A stretch of 16,769 bases of DNA from an uncultured Oscillospiraceae bacterium (lineage in GTDB: Bacteria; Bacillota; Clostridia; Oscillospirales; Ruminococcaceae). The translations under genes were made by a program, and so were the position numbers. Numbering within the stretch: position 1 is the first letter of the stretch; the number at the start of each line of letters is the position of its first letter. The notes under the pieces were generated by a model. The model was not told where the DNA came from. It saw only the letters and a program-made list of their open reading frames with translations, and made no database searches. Location of the stretch: positions 1-16,769 of the forward strand of contig USFO01000029.1 of the NCBI GenBank assembly GCA_900553955.1, read 5' to 3'. Positions 6,979 to 13,774 of the stretch are shown here, piece after piece.

Positions 6979-8274
6979 ATGAAAAAATTTCTTGCACTGC
7001 TTCTTGCTATGGTAATGATGCTTACCATGATGGCAGGATGCAACAACCAGCCCGCTAACGATGACAGCGATGTTAACAACAGCGAGTCTGAAAGCCAGCC
7101 CGAAGCAAGCCAGGGAGAAGAGACCCCTGACTACGACAAAATCCTTACCGATGCTGCAACCGCTCTTGGCTGCCTTGCACAGGACAACGCAGGTGCTACC
7201 GGCGACTACAAAGTTGCAATGATCACCGACTATGGCGACATCACCGACCAGTCCTTCAACCAGACCACTTATGAGGCCTGCAAAGAGTTCTGCGAAGCCA
7301 ACAAGCTTGAGTTCACCTACTTCAAACCCGCAGGTGACTCCGATGCAGAACGTGTAGCAATGGTCGACAAAGCCGTTGACGAGGGCTACAATGTAGTCGT
7401 TATCCCGGGCTATGCCTTTGCAGGTACTGTTGTAACCGCAGAGAACGAATATCCCGACACCACCTTCATTGCTCTTGACGTTGCTGCCGGCGACCTTCTT
7501 GGCGCTGCACTCGGCGATGCTTACGACTATGATCCTTCTCACTGGGATGTAAGCAAAATCATCAGCAAGAACGTATACTGCGCAGTATACCAGGAAGAGC
7601 TCTGCGGATATATGGCAGGCTACGCTGCTGTAAAGCTTGGCTACAAACAGCTCGGCTTCCTCGGCGGTATGGCTGTTCCCGCTGTTGTTCGTTATGGCTA
7701 CGGCTTCGTACAGGGCGCTGACGCTGCTGCTGTTGAACTTGGTCTTACCGATGTATCCATCAAGTATGCATACGGCAACCAGTTCTATGGCGATGCAAGC
7801 ATCACTGCTACTGTTGACACTTGGTATGCAGCAGGCACCGAAATCGTATTCGCCTGCGGCGGTTCCATCTACTCCTCTGCTGCTGAAGCTGCCGCTAAAG
7901 TTAACGGCAAAATCATCGGCGTTGACGTTGACCAGAAGGGTATCATCGATGGCAAGTATGGCGAAGGCATGACCGTAACTTCTGCTATGAAGGGTCTTGC
8001 TCCTACCGTTAAGACTTCTCTCAAAAAGGTTCTTGACGGTCAGTTCCAGGGCGGTATCATCGATACTCTCGGACTTGTTTCTGAGAACCCCGAGGACAAC
8101 TATGTTCAGATCCCTATGACCACTCAGTTTGCTGATGGCTTCACTGCTGACAACTATAAAGCTCTTGTAGCTGACATGTTCGCCGGCAAGATCACTGTTA
8201 ACAACGACACTACTATCGCTGCTAAAGACAATGCAACCGTAGTAACCGTTGAAGATCTCGGAAACATCAAATAA
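6979..8274 (+). CDS. nupN: Nucleoside-binding lipoprotein of an ABC importer (BMP/PnrA family)
   Basis: The 431-residue protein has a lipoprotein signal peptide with lipobox M-A-G-C21, then an acidic Ser/Glu/Gln linker (22-55), then a BMP-type periplasmic-binding fold. Typical family motifs are DYGDITDQSFNQ (DQSFNQ at 90-95), the VIPGYAF segment, ACGGSIYSSAAEAA and IGVDVDQKG near the hinge. In PnrA and related proteins these residues hold a purine or other nucleoside outside the membrane. The ATPase and two permeases of the same transporter follow, and the salvage enzymes precede, which supports nucleosides as substrate. GGGAGG (about 6964-6969) precedes the ATG. Codon use is strongly biased (isoleucine is almost always ATC, never ATA), unlike its neighbours, implying high expression. 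The exact nucleoside is not visible. Confidence 0.92.
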   Translation: MKKFLALLLAMVMMLTMMAGCNNQPANDDSDVNNSESESQPEASQGEETPDYDKILTDAATALGCLAQDNAGATGDYKVAMITDYGDITDQSFNQTTYEACKEFCEANKLEFTYFKPAGDSDAERVAMVDKAVDEGYNVVVIPGYAFAGTVVTAENEYPDTTFIALDVAAGDLLGAALGDAYDYDPSHWDVSKIISKNVYCAVYQEELCGYMAGYAAVKLGYKQLGFLGGMAVPAVVRYGYGFVQGADAAAVELGLTDVSIKYAYGNQFYGDASITATVDTWYAAGTEIVFACGGSIYSSAAEAAAKVNGKIIGVDVDQKGIIDGKYGEGMTVTSAMKGLAPTVKTSLKKVLDGQFQGGIIDTLGLVSENPEDNYVQIPMTTQFADGFTADNYKALVADMFAGKITVNNDTTIAAKDNATVVTVEDLGNIK

Positions 8275-8302
8275 TTTGAAGTTTTGAAGTAAAAATTCAC
8301 AG

Positions 8303-8338
8303 ATAGAATGGGACGGGCTTTTCGCCCGTCCTTTCTAT
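8303..8338 (+). other. Intercistronic stem-loop downstream of the binding-protein gene
   Basis: ATAGAA (8303-8308) and GGACGGGC (8311-8318) pair with GCCCGTCC (8324-8331) and TTCTAT (8333-8338) around a TTTTC loop. There is no proper T-run after it. It is better explained as a 3'-end stabiliser or partial attenuator that protects the abundant upstream message than as a full terminator. Confidence 0.65.
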
Positions 8339-8349
8339 TTACACAAAAG

Positions 8350-8396
8350 CGGGCAACTGCTGCACATCACAAAATGGTGCGGCTTTGCCCGTTTTT
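8350..8396 (+). terminator. Strong two-part terminator between the binding-protein and ATPase genes
   Basis: CGGGCAA (8350-8356) pairs with TTGCCCG (8385-8391). Inside it GCTGCAC (8359-8365) pairs with GTGCGGC (8377-8383) with one G-U pair. The helix is followed by TTTTT (8392-8396). It would end most transcripts from the 6979 gene. Confidence 0.8.
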
Positions 8397-8408
8397 GCGC
8401 TGCGCAAA
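8394..8408. repeat. Perfect 15-bp palindrome in the gap before the ATPase gene
   Basis: TTTGCGC (8394-8400), a central T, and GCGCAAA (8402-8408). The loop is too short for a hairpin, so if functional it would act as a protein-binding site. It overlaps the T-run of the terminator. The rest of 8409-8492 is AT-rich with no feature I can support. Confidence 0.4.
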
Positions 8409-8492
8409 TGGTAAAAGTGCAAACTTTTTATTGAGCAAGGCGGAATTTTTACTTTTATATACACAAAACTTTATTGTTTTTGGGGATTTTGC

Positions 8493-8521
8493 TTGTAATG
8501 CTTGCCTATTTGTAGTATTAT
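8493..8521 (+). promoter_or_regulatory. Candidate promoter of the transporter ATPase/permease genes
   Basis: TTGTAA (8493-8498) and TATTAT (8516-8521) are 17 bases apart; an overlapping TATAAT is at 8519-8524. It lies 33 bases before the TTG start and downstream of a terminator, so the ATPase and permeases can be transcribed apart from the binding protein. Confidence 0.55.
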
Positions 8522-8553
8522 AATTATATATTGCAGAATGGGAGGCGGTAGGG

Positions 8554-10092
8554 TTGGAAGATCAATACGCAATAGAGATGCTTGGCATAACCAAAAAGTT
8601 CCCGGGTATCATTGCCAACGATAACATTACCCTTCGGGTAAAAAAAGGCGAGATACATGCACTTCTCGGTGAAAACGGTGCCGGCAAATCTACGCTGATG
8701 AGCGTACTGTTTGGATTGTATCAACCTGAAGAAGGCATTATCAAAAAAAACGGTGTTGAGGTCAGCATAAAGAACCCCAACGACGCAAACGCTCTCGGAA
8801 TCGGAATGGTGCACCAGCACTTTAAGCTTGTTGAATGCTTTACGGTTCTGGATAACATCATTATGGGCGTGGAGCCAAACAAATACGGATTTCTTCAGAA
8901 AAAGGAAGCTCACGAAAAGGTTATGGAGCTTTCGGAAAAGTATGGTCTGCACGTAGACCCGGACGCGCTTATAGAAGATATAACCGTCGGTATGCAGCAG
9001 AGAACAGAAATCCTTAAAATGCTCTATCGCGAAAATGAAATTCTCATTTTTGACGAGCCTACGGCGGTTCTTACTCCGCAGGAAATAGACGAGCTTATGC
9101 AGATTATGAAAAACCTTGCGGCGGAGGGCAAATCCATTCTCTTCATCTCTCACAAGCTGAACGAGATTATGGCTGTTGCCGACAGATGCACCGTTCTTCG
9201 CAAAGGCAAGTACATAGGCACCGTAAATACCAAAGATACCACTATGGAAGAGCTTTCTGCAATGATGGTCGGCAGAAACATCAATTTCAAGGTGGAAAAG
9301 GGCGAATGCAAGCCCGGCGATGTTGTTCTTGATGTTGAGAACATAAGCGTTGCTTCAAAGCTTCATAAAAATGACGCAGTAAAGAACGTTTCCTTCAAAG
9401 TTAGAAGGGGAGAAATTGTCTGCATCGCCGGTATTGACGGTAACGGACAGACCGAGCTTGTTTACGGACTTACAGGACTCGCTCCCATACACAACGGCAA
9501 GGTTACTCTTTGTGGAAAAGATATTACCCATGCACCTATAAGAAAGCGCAACATCCTCGGTATGAGCCATATTCCGGAGGATCGCCACAAATACGGTCTT
9601 GTTCTGGACTACACCCTTGAGGATAACCTTGTGCTTCAGCGCTATTTTGAACCGGAATTTACCGATAAAGCGGGCTTCCTCCGCAGAAAGAACATAAGAA
9701 GCTATGCAGAGCGCCTTATCGAGCAGTACGACGTTCGTTCCGGTCAGGGCCCCATTACCACCGCAAGAAGTATGTCCGGCGGCAACCAGCAGAAGGCAAT
9801 CGTAGCAAGAGAAATCGACAAGGATCCGGAGCTTCTTATTGCCGTTCAGCCTACCAGAGGACTTGATATCGGCGCAATTGAGTATATTCATAAGCAGCTT
9901 GTGGCACAGCGCGACTCCGGAAAAGCGGTTCTGCTTGTGTCACTGGAGCTTGACGAGGTTATGGACGTTCCGGACAGAATCCTTGTTATGTACGAGGGTG
10001 AAATCGTAGGCGAGCTTGACCCCAAAAAGACCACTCAGGAAGAGCTTGGCCTTTATATGGCGGGCGCAAAAAGGGATGAGGTGAAACAATGA
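8554..10092 (+). CDS. nupO: ATP-binding subunit of the nucleoside ABC importer
   Basis: The 512-residue protein carries two fused ABC domains, as in NupO/YufO and sugar importers of the RbsA type. Domain 1 has an intact Walker A GENGAGKST (39-47), the HQHF Q-loop region and FDEPTAVL Walker B, but a degenerate signature (TVGMQQRTEI). Domain 2 has a degenerate Walker A, GIDGNGQTEL (from 293) without the Lys, but a good signature SGGNQQK (408-414). This complementary degeneracy is normal for the family. The start is TTG at 8554, chosen because GGGAGG (8540-8545) is 8 bases upstream and the product then begins MEDQYAIEML, like Bacillus NupO (recalled). The alternative ATG at 8578 would trim the first strand. 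The stop overlaps the next gene by 4 bases (ATGA). The substrate is inferred from context. Confidence 0.94.
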   Translation: MEDQYAIEMLGITKKFPGIIANDNITLRVKKGEIHALLGENGAGKSTLMSVLFGLYQPEEGIIKKNGVEVSIKNPNDANALGIGMVHQHFKLVECFTVLDNIIMGVEPNKYGFLQKKEAHEKVMELSEKYGLHVDPDALIEDITVGMQQRTEILKMLYRENEILIFDEPTAVLTPQEIDELMQIMKNLAAEGKSILFISHKLNEIMAVADRCTVLRKGKYIGTVNTKDTTMEELSAMMVGRNINFKVEKGECKPGDVVLDVENISVASKLHKNDAVKNVSFKVRRGEIVCIAGIDGNGQTELVYGLTGLAPIHNGKVTLCGKDITHAPIRKRNILGMSHIPEDRHKYGLVLDYTLEDNLVLQRYFEPEFTDKAGFLRRKNIRSYAERLIEQYDVRSGQGPITTARSMSGGNQQKAIVAREIDKDPELLIAVQPTRGLDIGAIEYIHKQLVAQRDSGKAVLLVSLELDEVMDVPDRILVMYEGEIVGELDPKKTTQEELGLYMAGAKRDEVKQ

Positions 10093-11231
10093 AAAAGAAC
10101 ATTCTTAAAAATAATGTAGTCCAGTCCCTTATTGCTTCGCTTTCCTGCATAATCCTCGGTTTGCTTATCGGCTATATCGTGCTGCTGTTCATAAATCCAA
10201 ACGGCGCGTGGGAAGCCATGATGACCGTAGTAAAGAACTTTCTTACTTATTCCAAGCCGGAAGCTCAGCTTAAAAACTTCGGCAATACCCTTGTTAAAAC
10301 CGCGCCGCTGCTTATGTGCGCACTTTCCGTACTGTTTGCATACAAAGTAGGGCTATTTAACATCGGCGCTGCCGGTCAGTATGTAGCAGGCTCCTGCGCG
10401 GCTCTTTACGCAGCGCTTGCGTGGCACTGGAGCTGGCTGCCCTGCATGATTTTCGCCATTGTGGCTGGTGCTGTTCTCGGCGCGCTTGTCGGCGTGCTCA
10501 AATCCTATTGTAACGTCAACGAAGTTATTTCCGGAATCATGCTCAACTGGATAAGCCTTTACACAACGAACATGATACTTAATAATGTAAAAGAACCTAC
10601 CAGTCCTTATACATACCAAATTGCAAGCCATGGCAGAGATGCGCTTCTGCCGTCCCTTGGACTTGAAAAGCTCTTTAATAACAACAAATATGTCAGCATT
10701 GCAATTCCGCTTGCTATTATTATTGCGATTATCATTGCGATTGTGCTTGACAAAACCAAGTTCGGTTACGAACTGAAAGCAACCGGCAACAACAAGAACG
10801 CCGCTAAGTACTGTGGTATGGCGGAAAAACGCAACATGATTCTTTCCCTTGTTATTGCGGGTGGACTTGCAGGTCTCGGCGGCTCGCTGCTTTATCAGAC
10901 GGGCTTTGAACAGTGGCTCTGCACCGCTTCCTCCGTTCCTGGAATGGGCTTTAACGGAATCGCGGCAACTTTCCTCGGCGGACTTGACCCCATCGGAACG
11001 ATTTTCGCTTCCTACTTCATTCAGCACATCACCACCGGCGGCGCGTATGTTGACAAAACAATGTACTGCTCCCAGATTTCCGACCTTATCTCTTCGATAA
11101 TCATTTATCTTTGCGGCTTTGTATTCTTCCTTAAATATGCAATGAACAGAGCCATCGCGGCAAGAGAAGAGAAGAAGGCCCATGAAGAAAAAGCTGCAGC
11201 TAAAAAAGCTGCGGAAGGAGGCGAGAAATAA
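10089..11231 (+). CDS. nupP: Nucleoside ABC importer permease 1 (BPD_transp_2 family)
   Basis: The 380-residue integral membrane protein has many hydrophobic segments (for example about 13-35, 75-140, 198-220, 250-270 and 330-350) and ends in a Lys/Glu/Ala-rich cytoplasmic tail (about 355-380). The VGLFNIGAAGQYVAG segment is typical of the branched-chain/ribose/nucleoside-type permeases. The ATG overlaps the stop of the ATPase gene (ATGA), and GATGAGGTGA upstream serves as binding site. With permease 2 it forms the membrane pore of the importer. Order ATPase-permease-permease is as in Bacillus nupOPQ. Confidence 0.93.
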   Translation: MKKNILKNNVVQSLIASLSCIILGLLIGYIVLLFINPNGAWEAMMTVVKNFLTYSKPEAQLKNFGNTLVKTAPLLMCALSVLFAYKVGLFNIGAAGQYVAGSCAALYAALAWHWSWLPCMIFAIVAGAVLGALVGVLKSYCNVNEVISGIMLNWISLYTTNMILNNVKEPTSPYTYQIASHGRDALLPSLGLEKLFNNNKYVSIAIPLAIIIAIIIAIVLDKTKFGYELKATGNNKNAAKYCGMAEKRNMILSLVIAGGLAGLGGSLLYQTGFEQWLCTASSVPGMGFNGIAATFLGGLDPIGTIFASYFIQHITTGGAYVDKTMYCSQISDLISSIIIYLCGFVFFLKYAMNRAIAAREEKKAHEEKAAAKKAAEGGEK

Positions 11232-12172
11232 TGCTGCTTCTTGTTCAATACACTCTCGTTTTTGCTTCCGTCCTTATGCTTGTTGCACTGGGTGGCTGCT
11301 TCTCCGAACATTCCGGCGTTATCAACCTCGGTCTTGAGGGAATTATGGTAATCGGTGCTCTCGGTGGCGCGCTTATGATGCGATATGCTCCGGCAAGTAC
11401 AAGAGGCTTCCCGCTTGTAATGCTCACCCTTATCGCCGCAATGGTATTAGCCATGGCGTATGCCTCGCTGCTCGGCGTTGCCTGCATTAACTTTAAGGCG
11501 GATCAGACCATTGTCGGTACTGCGCTCAACCTTATGGGCACCGCTGGAGCTACCGTTATCGTTAAGGCGATCAACACTTCCGAAGATGTCAACAATGTTT
11601 CCTCAACCATTCAGTACATAGACCAGAAGAAATCCTTCATCGTCAATATCGGCAATTTTGAGTTCAGCTGGTTTATGCTCATAGCGCTTATAGGGCTTGT
11701 AATCGCATATATAGTACTGTATAAGACAAAGTTTGGCCTTCGCCTTATGGCGTGCGGCGAGCACCCTCAGGCGGCGGACAGCGTCGGTATAAACGTTTAC
11801 AAAATGCGCTGGGCGGGCGTGCTCATCTCCGGAGTGTACGGCGGCTTGGGCGGAATTTGCTATATTCTTTCCGGTGTTTCCGAATGGAAATTTGAAAACG
11901 GTGTTGCAGGCTTCGGCTTCCTTGCCCTTGCTGTTATGATTTTCGGACAGTGGAAGCCCACCAGAATCGCTCTTGCGGCGCTGCTGTTCGGTATGTTCCG
12001 CGCTCTGTCGAACGTGTACTTCGCCTTCGACTTCCTTATGTCGATGAACATCCCCGGCTCCGTTTACAATATGATGCCCTATATCATTTCCCTTATCATT
12101 CTTGCATTCACCTCTAAAAAATCCCGTGCTCCGAAGGCGGAGGGTATCCCTTACGACAAAGGACAGAGATAA
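11231..12172 (+). CDS. nupQ: Nucleoside ABC importer permease 2 (BPD_transp_2 family)
   Basis: The 313-residue multi-span membrane protein has the characteristic GVINLGLEGIMVIGALGG segment near the N-terminus (about 32-49), then about eight further hydrophobic stretches and a short basic tail. Its ATG shares one base with the upstream TAA (TAATG), and AAGGAGG just upstream is its binding site, so translation is coupled to permease 1. It completes the transporter and is followed by a terminator at 12183-12215. Its length fits the NupQ/YufQ family. Confidence 0.93.
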   Translation: MLLLVQYTLVFASVLMLVALGGCFSEHSGVINLGLEGIMVIGALGGALMMRYAPASTRGFPLVMLTLIAAMVLAMAYASLLGVACINFKADQTIVGTALNLMGTAGATVIVKAINTSEDVNNVSSTIQYIDQKKSFIVNIGNFEFSWFMLIALIGLVIAYIVLYKTKFGLRLMACGEHPQAADSVGINVYKMRWAGVLISGVYGGLGGICYILSGVSEWKFENGVAGFGFLALAVMIFGQWKPTRIALAALLFGMFRALSNVYFAFDFLMSMNIPGSVYNMMPYIISLIILAFTSKKSRAPKAEGIPYDKGQR

Positions 12173-12182
12173 TCTGATTTTA

Positions 12183-12215
12183 AAATACCGTGTTCAAACG
12201 AACACGGTATTTTTT
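12183..12215 (+). terminator. Rho-independent terminator of the transporter operon
   Basis: AAATACCGTGTTC (12183-12195) pairs perfectly with GAACACGGTATTT (12200-12212) around an AAAC loop, followed by T's. Confidence 0.93.
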
Positions 12216-12236
12216 ATAAAAAATCAGTAAAATCTA

Positions 12237-12265
12237 TTGACAAAAGCGTAGTTTGCCGATATAAT
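12237..12265 (+). promoter_or_regulatory. Consensus sigma-A promoter of the oxygen-defence operon
   Basis: TTGACA (12237-12242), 17 bases, TATAAT (12260-12265): a perfect consensus promoter. Transcription should start near 12272, inside the palindrome at 12270-12296. Confidence 0.92.
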
Positions 12266-12269
12266 ATAG

Positions 12270-12296
12270 CAAGAACAAGAACTATTCTTATTCTTG
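12270..12296. promoter_or_regulatory. Candidate Fur/PerR-type operator at the transcription start
   Basis: A 27-bp palindrome is centred on base 12283: left half CAAGAACAAGAAC (12270-12282), right half ATTCTTATTCTTG (12284-12296), with 11 of 13 positions symmetrical. Each half is itself a tandem of two CAAGAA-like hexamers. Its place just after the -10 box and before the regulator gene suggests autorepression by the Fur-family product. Confidence 0.65.
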
Positions 12297-12311
12297 AACG
12301 GAGGAAATATA

Positions 12312-12680
12312 TTGACTAAATATGGCGAACAGATTTTGACGATTGTTATGCGAAAAGGAGAGCATCCCACCGCAGAACAGGTATTTATGGAGATGAAAGC
12401 GAATAATCCAAAAATCGCACAGGGCACGGTTTACAATAACCTAAACGCACTTGTGGACGAGGGTAGGATAATCCGCATTTCGGAGCCGGGATTTCCCGAC
12501 AGATTCGATAATACCACGCGCCACGACCATATGGTGTGCATAAAATGCGGCAGGCTTGCCGATGTAAAGCTGACAGACTTTACAGAAGAAATTGAGCGTA
12601 ATTCGGGTGAAAAAATTATCTCATATGACCTTCGCATTCGCTACATTTGCCCCGAATGCAGAAATAAAACTGACAAATAA
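12312..12680 (+). CDS. Fur-family metalloregulator, PerR-like, short N-terminus
   Basis: The 122-residue protein has the Fur winged helix (about 2-57, including GTVYNNLNALVDEGRI) and a C-terminal metal domain with RFDNTTRHDHMVC, a CxxC pair C76/C79 and a second pair C113/C116 that should bind structural zinc. His71, His73 and Asp66 are candidate regulatory ligands. The start is TTG at 12312, because GGAGG (12300-12304) ends 7 bases upstream; an in-frame TTG at 12294 lies inside the operator and has no binding site. The protein lacks the first ~20 residues of Bacillus PerR, resembling a short clostridial subgroup. Ferritin and superoxide reductase genes follow, so control of iron and peroxide defence is likely. 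Fur versus PerR cannot be decided from sequence alone. Confidence 0.88.
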   Translation: MTKYGEQILTIVMRKGEHPTAEQVFMEMKANNPKIAQGTVYNNLNALVDEGRIIRISEPGFPDRFDNTTRHDHMVCIKCGRLADVKLTDFTEEIERNSGEKIISYDLRIRYICPECRNKTDK

Positions 12681-12696
12681 TAAAGGAGAGGCAATT

Positions 12697-13206
12697 ATGG
12701 ACGCAAAAGTATCAAAACTTATTAACGAGCAGATTAACAAAGAGCTTTATTCCGCGTATCTCTATCTTGACTTTGCAAATTACTACGCCTCCGTCGGTTT
12801 GGACGGCTTTGAAAACTGGTACAGAATTCAGGCGCAGGAGGAACGCGACCACGCCATGCTTTTCTATCAGTATTTGCAGAACAACGGCGAAGTCGTCACA
12901 TTTGAGCCGATTGCGAAGCCCGAATGGGAGCGCGGCGGCAACGAAGCACCGCTTAAAAAGGGCTTGGAGCACGAAAAATATGTTACCGAGCTTATAAACA
13001 CAATCTATGCCGCCGCCTACGACGTGCGGGATTTTCGCACCATGCAGCTTCTCGACTGGTTCGTAAAGGAACAGGGTGAGGAGGAGAAAAACGCCTCCGA
13101 CATGATTACTAAAATGGAGCTTTTTGGCACGGATGCGAAAGGACTTTATATGCTTAACAGCGAGCTGAAAGCAAGAGCTTATTCTGTGCCGTCGCTTACA
13201 CTTTAA
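12697..13206 (+). CDS. ftn: Non-haem ferritin
   Basis: The 169-residue four-helix protein stores iron by oxidising Fe(II) at a di-iron site inside a 24-subunit shell. Ferroxidase residues are visible: Glu16 (in NKELYSAYLYL), Glu49 and His52 (in QAQEERDHA), Glu93, and Gln126 with Glu129/Glu130 (in VKEQGEEEKNA), matching the FtnA pattern. AAAGGAGAG is 6 bases before the ATG at 12697, 16 bases after the regulator stop, so it is co-transcribed. No haem-binding methionine typical of bacterioferritin stands out. Its likely role is to limit free iron during oxygen exposure together with the superoxide reductase. Confidence 0.95.
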   Translation: MDAKVSKLINEQINKELYSAYLYLDFANYYASVGLDGFENWYRIQAQEERDHAMLFYQYLQNNGEVVTFEPIAKPEWERGGNEAPLKKGLEHEKYVTELINTIYAAAYDVRDFRTMQLLDWFVKEQGEEEKNASDMITKMELFGTDAKGLYMLNSELKARAYSVPSLTL

Positions 13207-13241
13207 TAAAATTTACAAAAATATCAAAGGAGATCTTTACT

Positions 13242-13616
13242 ATGGAACTTAAATTTTTAAAATGCGAACACTGCGGAAACATTGTTGAAATGATTGAGGA
13301 TAAAGGCGTGCCGGTGGTTTGCTGCGGCCAAAGAATGACCGAGCTTGTCGCCGGAACCTCCGATGGCGCACGCGAAAAGCACGTTCCCGTTTACGAGGTA
13401 AACGGCAGCACCGTGCTTGTAAAGGTCGGTGAAGTTGCTCACCCGATGATTCCTGAGCACTATATCGAATGGATCGTTCTTCAGACCAAAAATGGCGTGC
13501 AGCGCCGCGAGCTTAAACCCGGTGAAAAACCCGAAGCAATTTTTGCTCTTTGCGAGGGTGACGAGGTCGTTGCGGTATATGCCTATTGCAACCTGCACGG
13601 ACTCTGGAAAGCATAA
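13242..13616 (+). CDS. dfx: Desulfoferrodoxin (superoxide reductase, two iron centres)
   Basis: The 124-residue protein reduces superoxide to hydrogen peroxide in the cytoplasm of anaerobes. The N-terminal desulforedoxin domain has C8, C11, C27 and C28 for the FeCys4 centre. The catalytic domain has Glu45-Lys46-His47 (EKHVPVYE), His67 and His73 (VAHPMIPEHYIEW), and Cys116/His119 (CNLHGLW), the full set for the His4-Cys centre. The AAAGGAG site (about 13228-13234) precedes the ATG, 35 bases after ferritin. It is the last gene of the operon; a terminator follows. All key residues are intact, so it should be active. Confidence 0.97.
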   Translation: MELKFLKCEHCGNIVEMIEDKGVPVVCCGQRMTELVAGTSDGAREKHVPVYEVNGSTVLVKVGEVAHPMIPEHYIEWIVLQTKNGVQRRELKPGEKPEAIFALCEGDEVVAVYAYCNLHGLWKA

Positions 13617-13630
13617 TTTTACGGAACCAG

Positions 13631-13658
13631 AAAGCAGCCCCGGCAGGGCTGCTTTTTT
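13631..13658 (+). terminator. Rho-independent terminator of the oxygen-defence operon
   Basis: AAAGCAGCCC (13631-13640) pairs perfectly with GGGCTGCTTT (13646-13655) around CGGCA, with a run of six T's at 13653-13658. Confidence 0.94.
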
Positions 13659-13695
13659 GTGCTGCAGAGTTCATAAAAAGTTCAATTTTAAACAA

Positions 13696-13726
13696 TTGAC
13701 TTGAAGTTAGCTTTAGGTAGTACAAT
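13696..13726 (+). promoter_or_regulatory. MerR-type promoter and operator of the aldo/keto reductase locus
   Basis: TTGACT (13696-13701) and TACAAT (13721-13726) are separated by 19 bases, the overlong spacer typical of MerR-family-activated promoters. The spacer is filled by a degenerate palindrome, ACTTGAAGTT (13699-13708) and AGCTTTAGGT (13709-13718), with 14 of 20 positions symmetrical. It resembles the CTTRAAGTTAACTTYAAG-like sites recalled for AdhR/NmlR-type regulators. No MerR gene lies in the window. Confidence 0.6.
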
Positions 13727-13774
13727 GGATGCATGCTAAACGAACGAACAAATCTAAGACAGGGAGGCAGATAA

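Noticed and set aside
6820..7542. Open minus-strand frame opposite the binding-protein gene
   Set aside because: It arises from the biased codons of the highly expressed plus-strand gene and runs through its promoter and the upstream terminator.
10353..11183. Open minus-strand frame opposite permease 1
   Set aside because: It is a shadow of the membrane protein gene, with low-complexity content and no start signal.
12294..12311. Upstream TTG as start of the Fur-family gene
   Set aside because: It lies within the palindrome and has no Shine-Dalgarno; the GGAGG at 12300-12304 serves the TTG at 12312.
13733..13757. Repeated CGAAC-like motif resembling a PurR box before the aldo/keto reductase
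   Set aside because: Only a partial match to the PurR consensus as I recall it, no paired site, and the gene is not purine-related; the MerR-type reading of the promoter fits better.
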